A program made the translations under genes and the position numbers. 64,000 nt of DNA, taken from NCBI RefSeq assembly GCF_039503195.1, contig NZ_JBCJKP010000001.1:8742001-8806000 (forward strand), in the 5' to 3' direction. Positions 28,380 to 37,119 of the stretch are shown piece by piece (within the stretch, counting starts at the first letter, position 1; every line of letters begins with the position of its first letter). This DNA comes from Streptomyces mirabilis (GTDB lineage: Bacteria > Actinomycetota > Actinomycetes > Streptomycetales > Streptomycetaceae). Below the pieces are notes generated by a model. It did no database searches and was not told where the DNA came from. It saw nothing but the letters and a program-made list of their open reading frames with translations.

Positions 28380-29558
28380 TCAGGCGGGGGCGATGGCCGC
28401 CGTGGTCGCGGTGGAGGCCTTGGACGCATGGGCGGGTGCGGGCTCCGGTGTCGGAGCGGACTCCGTGGCCTGGGCCGGGGCGGGCACGGCGGGCAGGGTG
28501 GACGCGGGCGCGTCGGTGCGCTGCTGCGGCAGCGAGACCGGACGCACCGGACGGGGACCCGCGAGCACGGTGTAGTCCTGCCCGAGCAGCGGCGGCACCA
28601 TCTCGCCCGGCTCCTCGCCGAGCGCCAACCGCACCGCGGCCCAGGGGGCGTTGATGCCGCACTGCGAGAGCTGGTGCAGACCGCCCGCCGGGCGGGTGTT
28701 GACGTCCATGAGAACCGGGTCGTCACCGAGCATCCGGAACTGAATGTTCGTCAGGTAGTGCAGTCCGAACGCCTCCGCGAGCAGCCGCGCGGGCTCGATG
28801 AACGAAGGGTGCAGCGTGAAACCGCGACGCCGTCCGTTCTTCGTGCGGCCCACCGCCATCCTGACCCGGCCGTCCGGCGCCGTGAGGCAGTCGACGGACA
28901 CCTCCGGCTGCCCCAGGAGCGGCATGACCAGCCAGTCGACGGGCTCCTCCGCCGACCGCAGTGCCTCCACGACCAGGTCGAGCGGCACGTACGGGCTCGG
29001 AAACCCATTGAGGTGCGCGAGCGAGAAGGGGGCGCGGGTGATGACGCGGAAGCCCACTCCGCCCGCCCCCGCGGCCGGCTTGAAGCAGGCCTTGTGACCC
29101 TCGGCCTCCAGGGTCTCGACCGCGGCGACGAACTCCTCCTCGGTGCGCACCCGCCACCACGGCGGCACCGGCACACCCACCGCCTGCACGGCCTGATACG
29201 CGGTGGCCTTGTCCAGGAAGACGGCCACGGCCTCGGAGGGCGGCGCCAGCAGGGCCGTGCCGAGCGCCGCGAACTCGGCGCGGTGCGCCACGATCGCCGC
29301 CTGGTGCAGGACCGGCACGAACACGTCGATGGAGTGGCGCGCGCACTGGTCGAGGGCGTACTCGACGTAGGCGGCGGGGGAGAGGCCCTCCGGCTCCATG
29401 GCGGCGGTGTCGGCGGCGGCGAGCACGGGGGAGTCGGGGTCGCCGTGGGTGGCATGGATCTCGACCGGGCGGAGCTGCGGATTACTTCGCAGCTGGTCCA
29501 TGAAGAACACGTTCTCCGCGTACGTGCGGTTGAGCCAGACGCGTACGCGAGAACCCAT
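28380..29558 (-). CDS. ATP-grasp family ligase
   Basis: Cytosolic 392-aa protein with an ATP-grasp fold. An N-terminal Rossmann-like part (VRVWLNRTYAENVFFMDQL) is followed by the ATP-binding lysine region HKACFKPAAGAGGVGFRVI (a glycine-rich loop), a hinge near DWLVMPLLGQPEVSVDCL and the metal-binding DPVLMDVNTRPAGG. The fold couples a carboxylate to an amine or thiol via an acyl phosphate, but the partner cannot be read from sequence. The last about 45 residues are low-complexity Pro/Ala. GAAAGG precedes ATG 29556-29558. It is monocistronic and divergent from the phosphoesterase/PPTase pair. Confidence 0.85.
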   Translation of the reverse strand: MGSRVRVWLNRTYAENVFFMDQLRSNPQLRPVEIHATHGDPDSPVLAAADTAAMEPEGLSPAAYVEYALDQCARHSIDVFVPVLHQAAIVAHRAEFAALGTALLAPPSEAVAVFLDKATAYQAVQAVGVPVPPWWRVRTEEEFVAAVETLEAEGHKACFKPAAGAGGVGFRVITRAPFSLAHLNGFPSPYVPLDLVVEALRSAEEPVDWLVMPLLGQPEVSVDCLTAPDGRVRMAVGRTKNGRRRGFTLHPSFIEPARLLAEAFGLHYLTNIQFRMLGDDPVLMDVNTRPAGGLHQLSQCGINAPWAAVRLALGEEPGEMVPPLLGQDYTVLAGPRPVRPVSLPQQRTDAPASTLPAVPAPAQATESAPTPEPAPAHASKASTATTAAIAPA

Positions 29559-29846
29559 GCAGGCCGCCTTTCAGGGTTCCGGGCACGGCGGAGCAGGCCG
29601 TGCCCGGCCAGGGGAGAGGGAGGAACAGCAAACCGCCATACGCCGAGAAGGGTTCGTGGCGGTTGTGTTGGGGCGATCATAAGGGGCGCGAGCCCGGTGT
29701 GACGCTACGGGCGTGTTACGGATTTCCCGCGACCCCGGAATCAGGCTCGACGCGCCGGGGCGCGAGGCCCGGCGCGCGGGCCGTCCTTGTCCCGCGGGGG
29801 CGAATGTGTTCTTGTGTTTCCAGTCCTTTTCTCGGAGGTGGCAAGG

Positions 29847-30755
29847 GTGCGGTCGACGGCCGGCGGACACGGAAACCTGCTGGCCATCAGCGACCTGCAC
29901 ATCGGGTACGCGGAGAACCGCGCCCTGGTCGAGAAGATGCGCCCGTACACCGACGACGACTGGCTCCTCGTGGCCGGTGACGTCTCGGAGACCGTGGCCG
30001 ACATCCGCTGGGCCCTCGAAACCCTCAGCGGACGCTTCCGCAAGGTCGTCTGGGTGCCCGGCAACCACGAGCTGTGGACCCACCCCAAGGACGCCGTGCA
30101 GCTGCGCGGTGTCGCCCGCTACGAGCATCTCGTCACCATGTGCCGGGAGTTGGGTGTCACGACCCCCGAAGACCCCTACCCCGTCTGGGACGGGCCGGGC
30201 GGCCCCGCGGTCGTCGCACCGCTCTTCCTGCTCTACGACTACTCGTTCCTGCCGCCGGGCTGCGCGACCAAGGACGAGGGCATGGCGTACGCCGAGGGGA
30301 CCGGGGTGATCTGCACCGACGAGCACATCCTGCACCCCGACCCCTACCCGAGCCGCGAGGCCTGGTGCCGGGCCCGGGTCTCCGACACCGAGCGCAGGCT
30401 CGCCGAGTTGCCCGAGGACCTGCCCACCGTCCTGGTCAACCACTACCCGCTGGACCGTCACCCGACCGACATCCTGCGCTACCCCGAGTTCGCCATGTGG
30501 TGCGGCACCCGGCTGACCGCCGACTGGCACCGCCGCTTCCGCGCCCAGGTCATGGTCTACGGTCATCTGCACATCCCGCGGACCACCCACCACGAGGGCG
30601 TCCGCTTCGAAGAGGTCTCGGTGGGATACCCCCGGGAGTGGCGGCCCCGCCCCGGCCCGCCGGACACCCTGCGCCACGTACTGCCGATGGAGGTCGGAAC
30701 CGGTGATCGAGGAGCTGCTCCCGGAATCGGTCGTGACCGTGGAGACACACGGTGA
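29847..30755 (+). CDS. Cytosolic metallophosphoesterase
   Basis: Calcineurin-like phosphoesterase of 302 aa without signal peptide. Metal-binding blocks are ISDLHIGY, LVAGDVSET, WVPGNHELW, LVNHYPLD and YGHLHIPR. GTG 29847 has GGAGG 8 nt upstream, which decides the start over an in-frame ATG-less extension from 29787. Its last 53 bp overlap the phosphopantetheinyl transferase gene in another frame, so the two are expressed together. This pairing suggests a role in CoA or carrier-protein phosphate metabolism, but that is inference. Confidence 0.9.
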   Translation: MRSTAGGHGNLLAISDLHIGYAENRALVEKMRPYTDDDWLLVAGDVSETVADIRWALETLSGRFRKVVWVPGNHELWTHPKDAVQLRGVARYEHLVTMCRELGVTTPEDPYPVWDGPGGPAVVAPLFLLYDYSFLPPGCATKDEGMAYAEGTGVICTDEHILHPDPYPSREAWCRARVSDTERRLAELPEDLPTVLVNHYPLDRHPTDILRYPEFAMWCGTRLTADWHRRFRAQVMVYGHLHIPRTTHHEGVRFEEVSVGYPREWRPRPGPPDTLRHVLPMEVGTGDRGAAPGIGRDRGDTR

Positions 30756-31395
30756 CGACCAGGACTGGGGCGCGCCGCTGTACCCCGGGGAGCAGCAGCT
30801 CGTGGCGCGGTCCGTGGAGAAGCGGCGCCGTGAGTTCGCCGCCGTGCGCGCCTGCGCCCGCCGGGCCATGGAGAAGCTCGGCGTGCCCGCGCAGGCCGTC
30901 CTGCGCGGCGAACACGGGGCGCCCGTCTGGCCCGCAGGGCTGATCGGCAGCATGACGCACTGCGAGGGCTACTGCGCGGCCTCCCTCGTCCGGGCCACCG
31001 ACCTGGCCTCGCTGGGCATCGACGCCGAACCCCACGAGGAACTCCCCGACGACGTCATCGGTTCCGTGGCCCTGCCCAGGGAGAACGACCGGCTGCGCGA
31101 GCTGGCGTCGCAGGACGCCTCCGTGCACTGGGACCGACTGCTGTTCAGCGCCAAGGAGTCCGTCTACAAGGCGTGGTACCCCCTCACCGGAAAGTGGCTG
31201 GACTTCTTCGAGGCGGACATCGAGCTCTTCGCGGACGACGGCCCCGCACGTTCCGGCGGCCTGCGCGCCGAACTCCTCGTGCCGGGACCGCTGGTGAACG
31301 GGCGACGCATACAGGCCTTCGAAGGGCGCTGGACCGTGCGCCGGGGCCTGCTGGCCACGGCCGTCACCGTCCCGCACACCGGGGCCGACGCCTAG
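30703..31395 (+). CDS. 4'-phosphopantetheinyl transferase, Sfp/EntD type
   Basis: Enzyme of 230 aa that moves the phosphopantetheine arm of CoA onto acyl- and peptidyl-carrier proteins. Signature motifs are present: the CoA-binding SMTHCEGYCAA, the metal-binding GIDAEP, and FSAKESVYKAWYPLTGKWLDFFEADI. In Streptomyces this class activates polyketide and peptide synthases encoded elsewhere in the chromosome. It starts at GTG 30703 inside the 3' end of the phosphoesterase gene, preceded by GGAGG. Its stop overlaps the stop of the convergent small gene at 31392. Confidence 0.94.
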   Translation: MIEELLPESVVTVETHGDDQDWGAPLYPGEQQLVARSVEKRRREFAAVRACARRAMEKLGVPAQAVLRGEHGAPVWPAGLIGSMTHCEGYCAASLVRATDLASLGIDAEPHEELPDDVIGSVALPRENDRLRELASQDASVHWDRLLFSAKESVYKAWYPLTGKWLDFFEADIELFADDGPARSGGLRAELLVPGPLVNGRRIQAFEGRWTVRRGLLATAVTVPHTGADA

Positions 31396-31634
31396 CCAAG
31401 GTGGCCTCCGGGCTCCGGGCACCAGCTGTGCAGCAGCCGGAAGAACTCCTCCTCGTTGCCCGCGAGTCCGGCCGCCGCCAGCGCCTGCTCCGCCTCGGCG
31501 AGCGCGGCGGGCGGCACCACGGGTGGTCGACGTCCGTCCGGCGGACCGTCGAACGCCGCTCGTACGGTCTGAAGGAGACGCAGATAGGCCTGCACGGCGG
31601 CGCGTTCGTGGTCGGTCAGTACGGCGGTCGGCAT
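31392..31634 (-). CDS. Small conserved hypothetical protein
   Basis: An 80-aa acidic, mostly helical protein (MPTAVLTDHERAAVQAYLRLLQTVRAAFDGP then ALAEAEQALAAAGLAGNEEEFFRLLHSWCPE), with no signal or membrane segment. ATG 31632-31634 follows GGAGAG. I do not recognise a domain. Its stop overlaps that of the convergent PPTase gene by a few bases, so the two share a terminator region. Codon use and an internal ribosome site support it as real. Confidence 0.65.
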   Translation of the reverse strand: MPTAVLTDHERAAVQAYLRLLQTVRAAFDGPPDGRRPPVVPPAALAEAEQALAAAGLAGNEEEFFRLLHSWCPEPGGHLG

Positions 31635-31806
31635 CGGACGGCTCTCCCCGGGTCGGCTGGTCGAAGCGGTACATGGCGGTACGTGCCTCCAGCTTGCCAA
31701 CCGCCACTGACAATGCGGTTTCGATGCGTGCGGGTTCGCCCGCTTAGCGGAGGCGAAACATCACCGAAATCCCTTGTGGGACAGGGGCCCTAGGGTGGTG
31801 AGAAGA

Positions 31807-31853
31807 GCCGGGAAGCGCCTTCCCGGCAGCGGGGAAGCCGCCTTCACGGCGGC
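31807..31853 (+). promoter_or_regulatory. Two hairpins in the leader of the alpha/beta hydrolase gene
   Basis: GCCGGGAAG-CGC-CTTCCCGGC (31807-31827) is a perfect 9-bp stem with a 3-nt loop. A second stem, GCCGCC...GGCGGC (31837-31842 with 31848-31853), follows. Then comes AGGAGGTGA next to the GTG start at 31874. The arrangement could be a leader attenuator or a terminator for upstream readthrough. Confidence 0.5.
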
Positions 31854-31873
31854 CCGTAACAGGAGGTGAGCCC

Positions 31874-32913
31874 GTGGTCGACGTACCGCCTCGGCGTCCG
31901 CGGCGCAACCCGCGGCTGCGTTCCGTGCACGACGCGGAGCTGCGTCTGCAGCACCGCGTCGTACACGGCTACCGTCGTGCCTACCGCGTGGCCGGTGAGG
32001 GCCCCACGCTCGTCCTGATCCACGGCATCGGTGACTCCTCGGCGACCTGGGCGGACCTGATCCCCGACCTCGCGCGCTCCCACACGGTGATCGCGCCCGA
32101 CCTGCTCGGCCACGGCTCCTCCGACAAGCCGCGCGCCGACTACTCCGTGGCCGCGTACGCCAACGGGGTCCGCGATCTGCTCACCACGCTCGACATCGAG
32201 TCCGCCACCCTGGTCGGGCACTCCCTCGGCGGCGGTGTCGCCATGCAGTTCGCCTACCAGTTCCCGGAGCGGACCGAACGGCTGATCCTGGTCAGCGCGG
32301 GCGGCGTCGGCGGCGAGGTCAACCCCGTACTGCGGGCCGTCTCGCTGCCGGGCGCCCACCTCATGCTCTCCGCCCTGCGGCTGCCCGGCATGCGGCTCCA
32401 AGTCGGCATCTTCCTGCGTCTGATGAGGCTCCTGGACACCGATCTGGGCCAGGACGCGCCGGAGTTGCTCAACCTCGTCGACGCGCTGCCCGACGCGACC
32501 TCCCGCAGCGCGTTCATCCGCACCCTGCGGGCGGTCGTCGACTGGCGCGGGCAGGCGGTGACCATGCTCGACCGCTGCTATCTGACCGAGGGCATGCCCA
32601 CGATGCTGCTCTGGGGCGACCGGGACAGCGTGGTACCGGTGCGGCACGCGTACGGCGCGCACCAGGCCATGCCGGGTAGCAGACTGGAGATCTTCGAGGG
32701 CGCGGGCCACTTCCCCTTCCACAGCGACCCGGCCCGTTTCCTCGCCCTGGTCGAGGAGTTCACCAGCACCACCAGCCCGGCCGACTGGAGCCGCGAGCAC
32801 TGGCGCGAACTGCTGCGCGCGGGCCGCCCCGGCACGACGGCCGGCCCGACACCGCCCACAACCGGGCGGTGGAGCGCGACCTGCGCGAGGCGAGCGAACG
32901 CAGCGCGACCTGA
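31874..32913 (+). CDS. Alpha/beta hydrolase with a frameshift near its 3' end
   Basis: Cytosolic hydrolase of about 345 aa. The catalytic set is complete: oxyanion region LIHGIGDSSATW, nucleophile elbow VGHSLGGG, Asp in LLWGDRDSVVPV and His in EGAGHFPFHSDP. AGGAGG precedes GTG 31874. After RELLRAGRPGTTAGP the annotated frame continues about 990 nt antisense to the FAD gene, which is implausible. A one-base shift near 32830-32862 instead restores a normal ending, AVERDLREASERSAT, with TGA at 32911-32913. I therefore read it as a gene with a single-base deletion or sequencing error after the catalytic domain. Substrate unknown. Confidence 0.82.
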
Positions 32914-33010
32914 CACCCATGGCCGACGAGGCGGTCGCCGCCGACCGCCCGCCGCCGAGCCGTTCCCCACCGCCGAAGGTGCCCGGCGCCGCTGGACGCC
33001 TGCCCTCCGC

Positions 33011-34459
33011 TCAGCCCACTGCCGGCGTTCCCGACGGCTCCGGGACGCTCAGCACCGCTTCCCACTCCTCGGCCGTGAGGGGCGGGTCGGTCAGAGGAGG
33101 GCGGCGCGGGCCACGCAGTACGGCGACGGCGACCTCCGGTCTGACCAGCGCGGACAGGGGCGCGGAGAGGGTGGACACGGCCAGGAACGCCTGGGCGACC
33201 AGGGGGCGTCCCGCCGCCGTCCGCAGGAGCCGTTCGACATAGCGCCCCAGCAACTTCCGCGTGGCCCCGGGCTGCTCGCCGATCGCGCCCGGGTAGCGGA
33301 TGTCCGTGCCCGTGGCCAGCTCCCAGGCGATCGTCACCGGAAGGGCCACCGCCCGCTGCACCCGCCGCGCGAGCCCCGGCGCCGCGATCCCGTGCTCGGC
33401 GAGCCGGTCGCGCAGCGCCAGCGCGCCCTGTGCGGCCACCGTCATGCCGTGCCCGTAGACCGGGTTGTACGTGGCGACGGCGTCGCCGAGCGCGACGAAC
33501 CCCTCCGGCCAGCCCTTGACCTTCTCGAAGAAGCGCCGCCGGTTGATCGTGCTGCGGCTGACGGCGACGTCCGTCAGCGGCTGCGCGTGCGCGATCAGCT
33601 CGCCCACCACGGGGTGCCGCAGGCCGCGCGCGAACGGCTCGAACTCCTCGACGGAGTCCGTCGGCTGTCCGTCGCGGGTGCCCGACAGCGTCACCAGCCA
33701 GCGTCCGCCCTCGACGGGCACGATCGTCGCGGAGCGGCCCGGCACGGGCTGCGCCGGGTCGGGCTGCACAGCGACCACGGGGTAGTCCTCGGTGCCCGCC
33801 GGTGCCCGGAAGATCCGGCTGGCGTAGGTGAGTCCGGAGTCGACCTCGTCCAGCCGCGCCGGCGCGACACCCAGCGCGTCGAGCCAGAGGGTGGAGCGTG
33901 AGCCGCGCCCCGAGGCGTCCACCACCAGGTCGGCCGGGAGCACCCGTTGCCCGCCGTCGCGCATCCGTACGCGCACGCCCGTCACCCGGGAGGCGTCACC
34001 CTCCAGACCGAGCAGCCCCGTGCCGTCCACGACGGTCACCCGGTCCTTCGTGGCGACCCGGTCGCGCAGTACCGAGTCGAGCAGATCACGGCTGCACGAG
34101 ATCATGAACTCCATCTCGGGCCAGCGCCGCAGCCAGCCCTGCGCCGTCAGGGAGACGAATCCGGTGGGCAGCGGGATCCGGCGGGCGCCCGCGGCGAGCC
34201 AGGCGGCGGTCACCCCCGGCAGCAACTCCTCCATCGCGTGGGCGCCACCGGACAACAGCAGATGGGCGTGCCGGGCCTGCGGGAGGCCCTTGCGCGGCGC
34301 GGGCCCGTCCGGCAGGACGTCGCGCTCGACGACGGTGACCTCGGCGTACGGGTCCAGGGCGGCGGCGGCCAGCAGACCGGCCGTCCCCGCGCCGATGACG
34401 ACGGCCCGACGGGGGGCCGTACCTCTGTCGCCTGCTGCCGCGCTAGCGGGATTGCTCAT
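33011..34459 (-). CDS. FAD-dependent oxidoreductase (monooxygenase-like)
   Basis: Flavoprotein of 482 aa. The dinucleotide-binding start is VVIGAGTAGLLAAAALDP, the second FAD motif is FVALGDAVATYNPVYGHGM, and a DG-type motif is in LVVDASGRGSRSTLWLDALG. This arrangement is that of group A aromatic hydroxylases and squalene-epoxidase-like proteins; no clear substrate is indicated. It overlaps the upstream membrane-protein gene by 17 bp, so translation is coupled. It is the last gene of the XRE-ImmA-membrane protein module, suggesting a redox or lipid-modifying step, which is inference. Confidence 0.88.
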   Translation of the reverse strand: MSNPASAAAGDRGTAPRRAVVIGAGTAGLLAAAALDPYAEVTVVERDVLPDGPAPRKGLPQARHAHLLLSGGAHAMEELLPGVTAAWLAAGARRIPLPTGFVSLTAQGWLRRWPEMEFMISCSRDLLDSVLRDRVATKDRVTVVDGTGLLGLEGDASRVTGVRVRMRDGGQRVLPADLVVDASGRGSRSTLWLDALGVAPARLDEVDSGLTYASRIFRAPAGTEDYPVVAVQPDPAQPVPGRSATIVPVEGGRWLVTLSGTRDGQPTDSVEEFEPFARGLRHPVVGELIAHAQPLTDVAVSRSTINRRRFFEKVKGWPEGFVALGDAVATYNPVYGHGMTVAAQGALALRDRLAEHGIAAPGLARRVQRAVALPVTIAWELATGTDIRYPGAIGEQPGATRKLLGRYVERLLRTAAGRPLVAQAFLAVSTLSAPLSALVRPEVAVAVLRGPRRPPLTDPPLTAEEWEAVLSVPEPSGTPAVG

Positions 34460-35651
34460 GGAAGTCGCTCTCTGACCTGGTCGCGGCCCGTCCTCGGACG
34501 GCCGCGACGACGGGTGACTGACGCAGGGCCATCGACATCCGTACGAGGTCGCGTGGACCCTCGGCGGAAGCGGCGGGGGCGGTGGCGGCCTCCGCCGCGC
34601 TGATGACCCTGCCCTCCGGGTCGGCGGCCCTGGCCCGCACCGCCGCCGTCACCATCGCCGCGTCGGCCTCGGCCTGAGCCTGGGCGGGCTCGGAGCCCGC
34701 CGTCACGGCCGCGTCGTAGGCGAGGGAGCGTACCGCGGAGTCGAAGTAGGGGTACAGGCTGAGCATGCCGTCGTGGATGTCGGACTCCCGCTGGGTGACC
34801 TGGAGTTCGGCGGAGGACCACCAGGAGATCCGCACCGCGTGGTCCGCGTGCGCCGAGACCGTCCGCAGCTCGCGCCACAGCGGTCCGAGCCGGCGGTACG
34901 TCGACCAGGTGGTCCAGCTGTCCCCGATGCGCTGGCAGGCCAGCGGGAGCAGGAAGCCGACCGCGCTGACCTGGGCTCCGACGGAAGCCAGCACAGGGGC
35001 CACGTCGGTGCTCAGACCGTCCAGGTTCGCGCCGTTCCAGCGGGCCACGACGGCGATGAACTTGGTCGCCGAGTAGGGGACGTTGAAGAGGAAGCCGACC
35101 GCGATCGTCAGGAGTCCGGCGCGCAGCCAGCCGTCCACCTGAAGGGCCCAGCGCCAGCACATGACGTTCATCGCGACGCCCGCGACGGTCAGCGCCACGA
35201 GGTAGAGGACGATCATCTCGCGGATGAACGGGGTGTTCGCGTAGTAGGTGTCGAGGTCGCGCAGGCGTTCCTCGGGGCAGTCCCCGAGCAGGTAGAGCAC
35301 GACCAGCGCCACGCTCACGACGCCGTACCCGGTGATCCAGCGGCGGGAGAGCCGGCGGGTGACCTCGGGGGGTCCGCCGCGCCAGTGGATGATCAGCACC
35401 AGACAGGACGCGCTGAAGACGCTCAGCAGGCAGTAGACCAGGGGCGCCGAGATGTTGGGGATACCGGTGAGGTCATTGACCTCGGCGATGGTCGGCGGGG
35501 CTGCGAAGAGGAACACCAGGCAGGCGAGCGCCAGCAGGATGCCCACCGACCGCAGCAGCGGGTCGCGCCAGCCGCGGATCAGGGTGGGTGCCTTGACGGC
35601 GAGGGCGGCGCCCATGGCGACGGCCGGGACGTAGTAGCTGGATCCGTCCAT
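34443..35651 (-). CDS. Seven-helix membrane protein (MAB_1171c-like putative transporter)
   Basis: A 402-aa protein. Seven hydrophobic segments fill about residues 7-255 (for example SVGILLALACLVFLFA, YCLLSVFSASCLVLII, GYGVVSVALVVLYLLG, MIVLYLVALTVAGVAM, LLTIAVGFLFNVPY, ASVGAQVSAVGFLLPLA). A cytosolic helical tail of about 150 residues follows (LWRELRTVSAHADHAVRISWW...ELQVTQRESDIHDGML). Family knowledge: this type sits beside ImmA/IrrE-like genes in many actinobacteria but I know of no established function. It follows the protease gene by 15 bp and overlaps the FAD gene by 17. Confidence 0.82.
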   Translation of the reverse strand: MDGSSYYVPAVAMGAALAVKAPTLIRGWRDPLLRSVGILLALACLVFLFAAPPTIAEVNDLTGIPNISAPLVYCLLSVFSASCLVLIIHWRGGPPEVTRRLSRRWITGYGVVSVALVVLYLLGDCPEERLRDLDTYYANTPFIREMIVLYLVALTVAGVAMNVMCWRWALQVDGWLRAGLLTIAVGFLFNVPYSATKFIAVVARWNGANLDGLSTDVAPVLASVGAQVSAVGFLLPLACQRIGDSWTTWSTYRRLGPLWRELRTVSAHADHAVRISWWSSAELQVTQRESDIHDGMLSLYPYFDSAVRSLAYDAAVTAGSEPAQAQAEADAAMVTAAVRARAADPEGRVISAAEAATAPAASAEGPRDLVRMSMALRQSPVVAAVRGRAATRSESDFHEQSR

Positions 35652-35666
35652 GTCCGGGAAGGCGCC

Positions 35667-36215
35667 TCAGCCCTGCGGTCCGCGGTACCCCAGGGACGCC
35701 TCGATGCGGCCGGCCAGCCCGTCCCGGCTCATCGGCCCGCGCAGTTGCGAACCGGCCAGCCAGGTACGGCACTTGCTGGCGAGCAGCAGACCGAAGCTCT
35801 CGGCCTCCTTCTCGTCCGCGAGGTCGAAGCGGGTGCGCGCGGCGACCCTCAGGACGGTCGCCTGCAGATCGGCGGTGTCGCTGAGTAAGCGGGCCGCGAC
35901 GGCGGCGCCCTCGACGTGGTGACTGCAGTGCCCGGCCTTCATGTGCCACAGTTCGTGGCCGAGGATCACCAACTGGTGGTCGGGGGCGGTGCGTTCCTCG
36001 ATGACGACGAGGTCCTGGTCGGCCATGTCGAGCCACAGCCCGCTGGCGGTGCCGGGCGGGAACGCGGCCGTACGGAACTGGACGGGACGGCCGCGGCGTC
36101 TGCTCATGGCGTCGCACAGGGCGGCGTACAGGTCGCCGGGTTCCGCCGGTGCAGGGAGCGAGAGCTCCGCGACCAACTCGCCGCACAGGCGGCGCATGTC
36201 CCTTCCGATGCCCAC
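35667..36215 (-). CDS. ImmA/IrrE-type metallopeptidase
   Basis: Small zinc protease of 182 aa. The gluzincin motif HELWH (His87, Glu88, His91) is followed by a third ligand region DLADEKEAESFGLLLASK. Members cleave repressors (for example ImmA on ImmR, IrrE/PprI on DdrO), usually the XRE protein encoded next door. Start GTG 36213-36215 with GGGGAGA upstream. It begins 13 bp after the XRE gene ends, so the pair looks like a classic repressor-protease switch. The trigger is unknown. Confidence 0.9.
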   Translation of the reverse strand: MGIGRDMRRLCGELVAELSLPAPAEPGDLYAALCDAMSRRRGRPVQFRTAAFPPGTASGLWLDMADQDLVVIEERTAPDHQLVILGHELWHMKAGHCSHHVEGAAVAARLLSDTADLQATVLRVAARTRFDLADEKEAESFGLLLASKCRTWLAGSQLRGPMSRDGLAGRIEASLGYRGPQG

Positions 36216-36228
36216 AGTTCTCCCCGGA

Positions 36229-36879
36229 TCACGACTCGGGCCGCTTGACGCTCTCCAAGAGCATGTCCAGCCATTCGGCGACCTTGTCGCGGTGCTGGTC
36301 GGTGGGCAACTGCGCGGCCCGCCAGGCGATTCCGCGGACGCCGTGGTCCTGGAGCAGCCGCTCCAGCGGGTCGTCGGCGGCCGCGGCCGCCTCGCGCTCG
36401 GCCAGCTGTTGCAGCAGCTCCTGCTCCGAGCGCTGCAGGGCGCCCACGAGCGCCTCGGAGTCCTCGGCCGTCAGGAACCCCGCGTGCACCCGGAAGAAGC
36501 GCTGGATGGCGTCGCAGTGCTCCATGGTGGGGCGCCGGTCGCCGTTGATGAGGGCGCCCGCCTGTTGACGCGACATTCCGGCGCCGTCGGCGATCTCCTG
36601 TTGAGTGTATTTGCGCCCATTGGGCTTGATCCGGGTGCGGCGCAACAGGTCCAGGCGCTGGAGGAAGCGGGCCTGGAGATCGGGTTCCCCGGCGGGGCGA
36701 CCGCCCAGCAGGGCCCGCACCACGGGTTGGGGCACGCCGGACTCGGCCGACAGGCGCTGGACGTCGAAAACCTCGGAGTGCTGCACATCGAGCCGGTCGG
36801 CGAGTGCGGTGACCCGGGCCACGACGGCCGGCAGCAGAACCGTCGCCGTGGCGCCCGGAACTTCGAAGCCATCCGTCAC
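36229..36879 (-). CDS. XRE-family transcriptional regulator
   Basis: A 216-aa regulator. A helix-turn-helix lies at about 93-130 (KYTQQEIADGAGMSRQQAGALINGDRRPTMEHCDAIQRFF), flanked N-terminally by a helical region and C-terminally by an acidic coiled helix (LQRSEQELLQQLAEREAAAA). GTG 36877-36879 is preceded by TAGGAG. First gene of the four-gene module and the likely target of the downstream ImmA/IrrE protease. It diverges from an orphan MmyB-type domain gene across about 240 bp. Confidence 0.86.
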   Translation of the reverse strand: MTDGFEVPGATATVLLPAVVARVTALADRLDVQHSEVFDVQRLSAESGVPQPVVRALLGGRPAGEPDLQARFLQRLDLLRRTRIKPNGRKYTQQEIADGAGMSRQQAGALINGDRRPTMEHCDAIQRFFRVHAGFLTAEDSEALVGALQRSEQELLQQLAEREAAAAADDPLERLLQDHGVRGIAWRAAQLPTDQHRDKVAEWLDMLLESVKRPES

Positions 36880-37119
36880 CGACTGATCTCCTACGTCTCT
36901 CTCAGTCTCGCTCAGGTCTCTCAGGTGTCTCTCACAAGGGTCAGGGACCAACGGGAGACTAGCCGTTCGCTCGAACTCACATCCAGCGGTCGCCACAACT
37001 GTGGCGCGAATCAGCCGTCAACAAGCGCTAAATGCCACGATAGTTGACATGGCTGAGCTCCGGGCAGCAGGATCGGGGCGCCGCGTGAAGGCCGCAGAGG
37101 CAAGAGGGGTGACCTCCCG

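Noticed and set aside
31874..33901. A 675-residue alpha/beta hydrolase
   Set aside because: Everything after about residue 320 is antisense to the FAD gene. A frameshift near 32850 restores a normal C-terminus.
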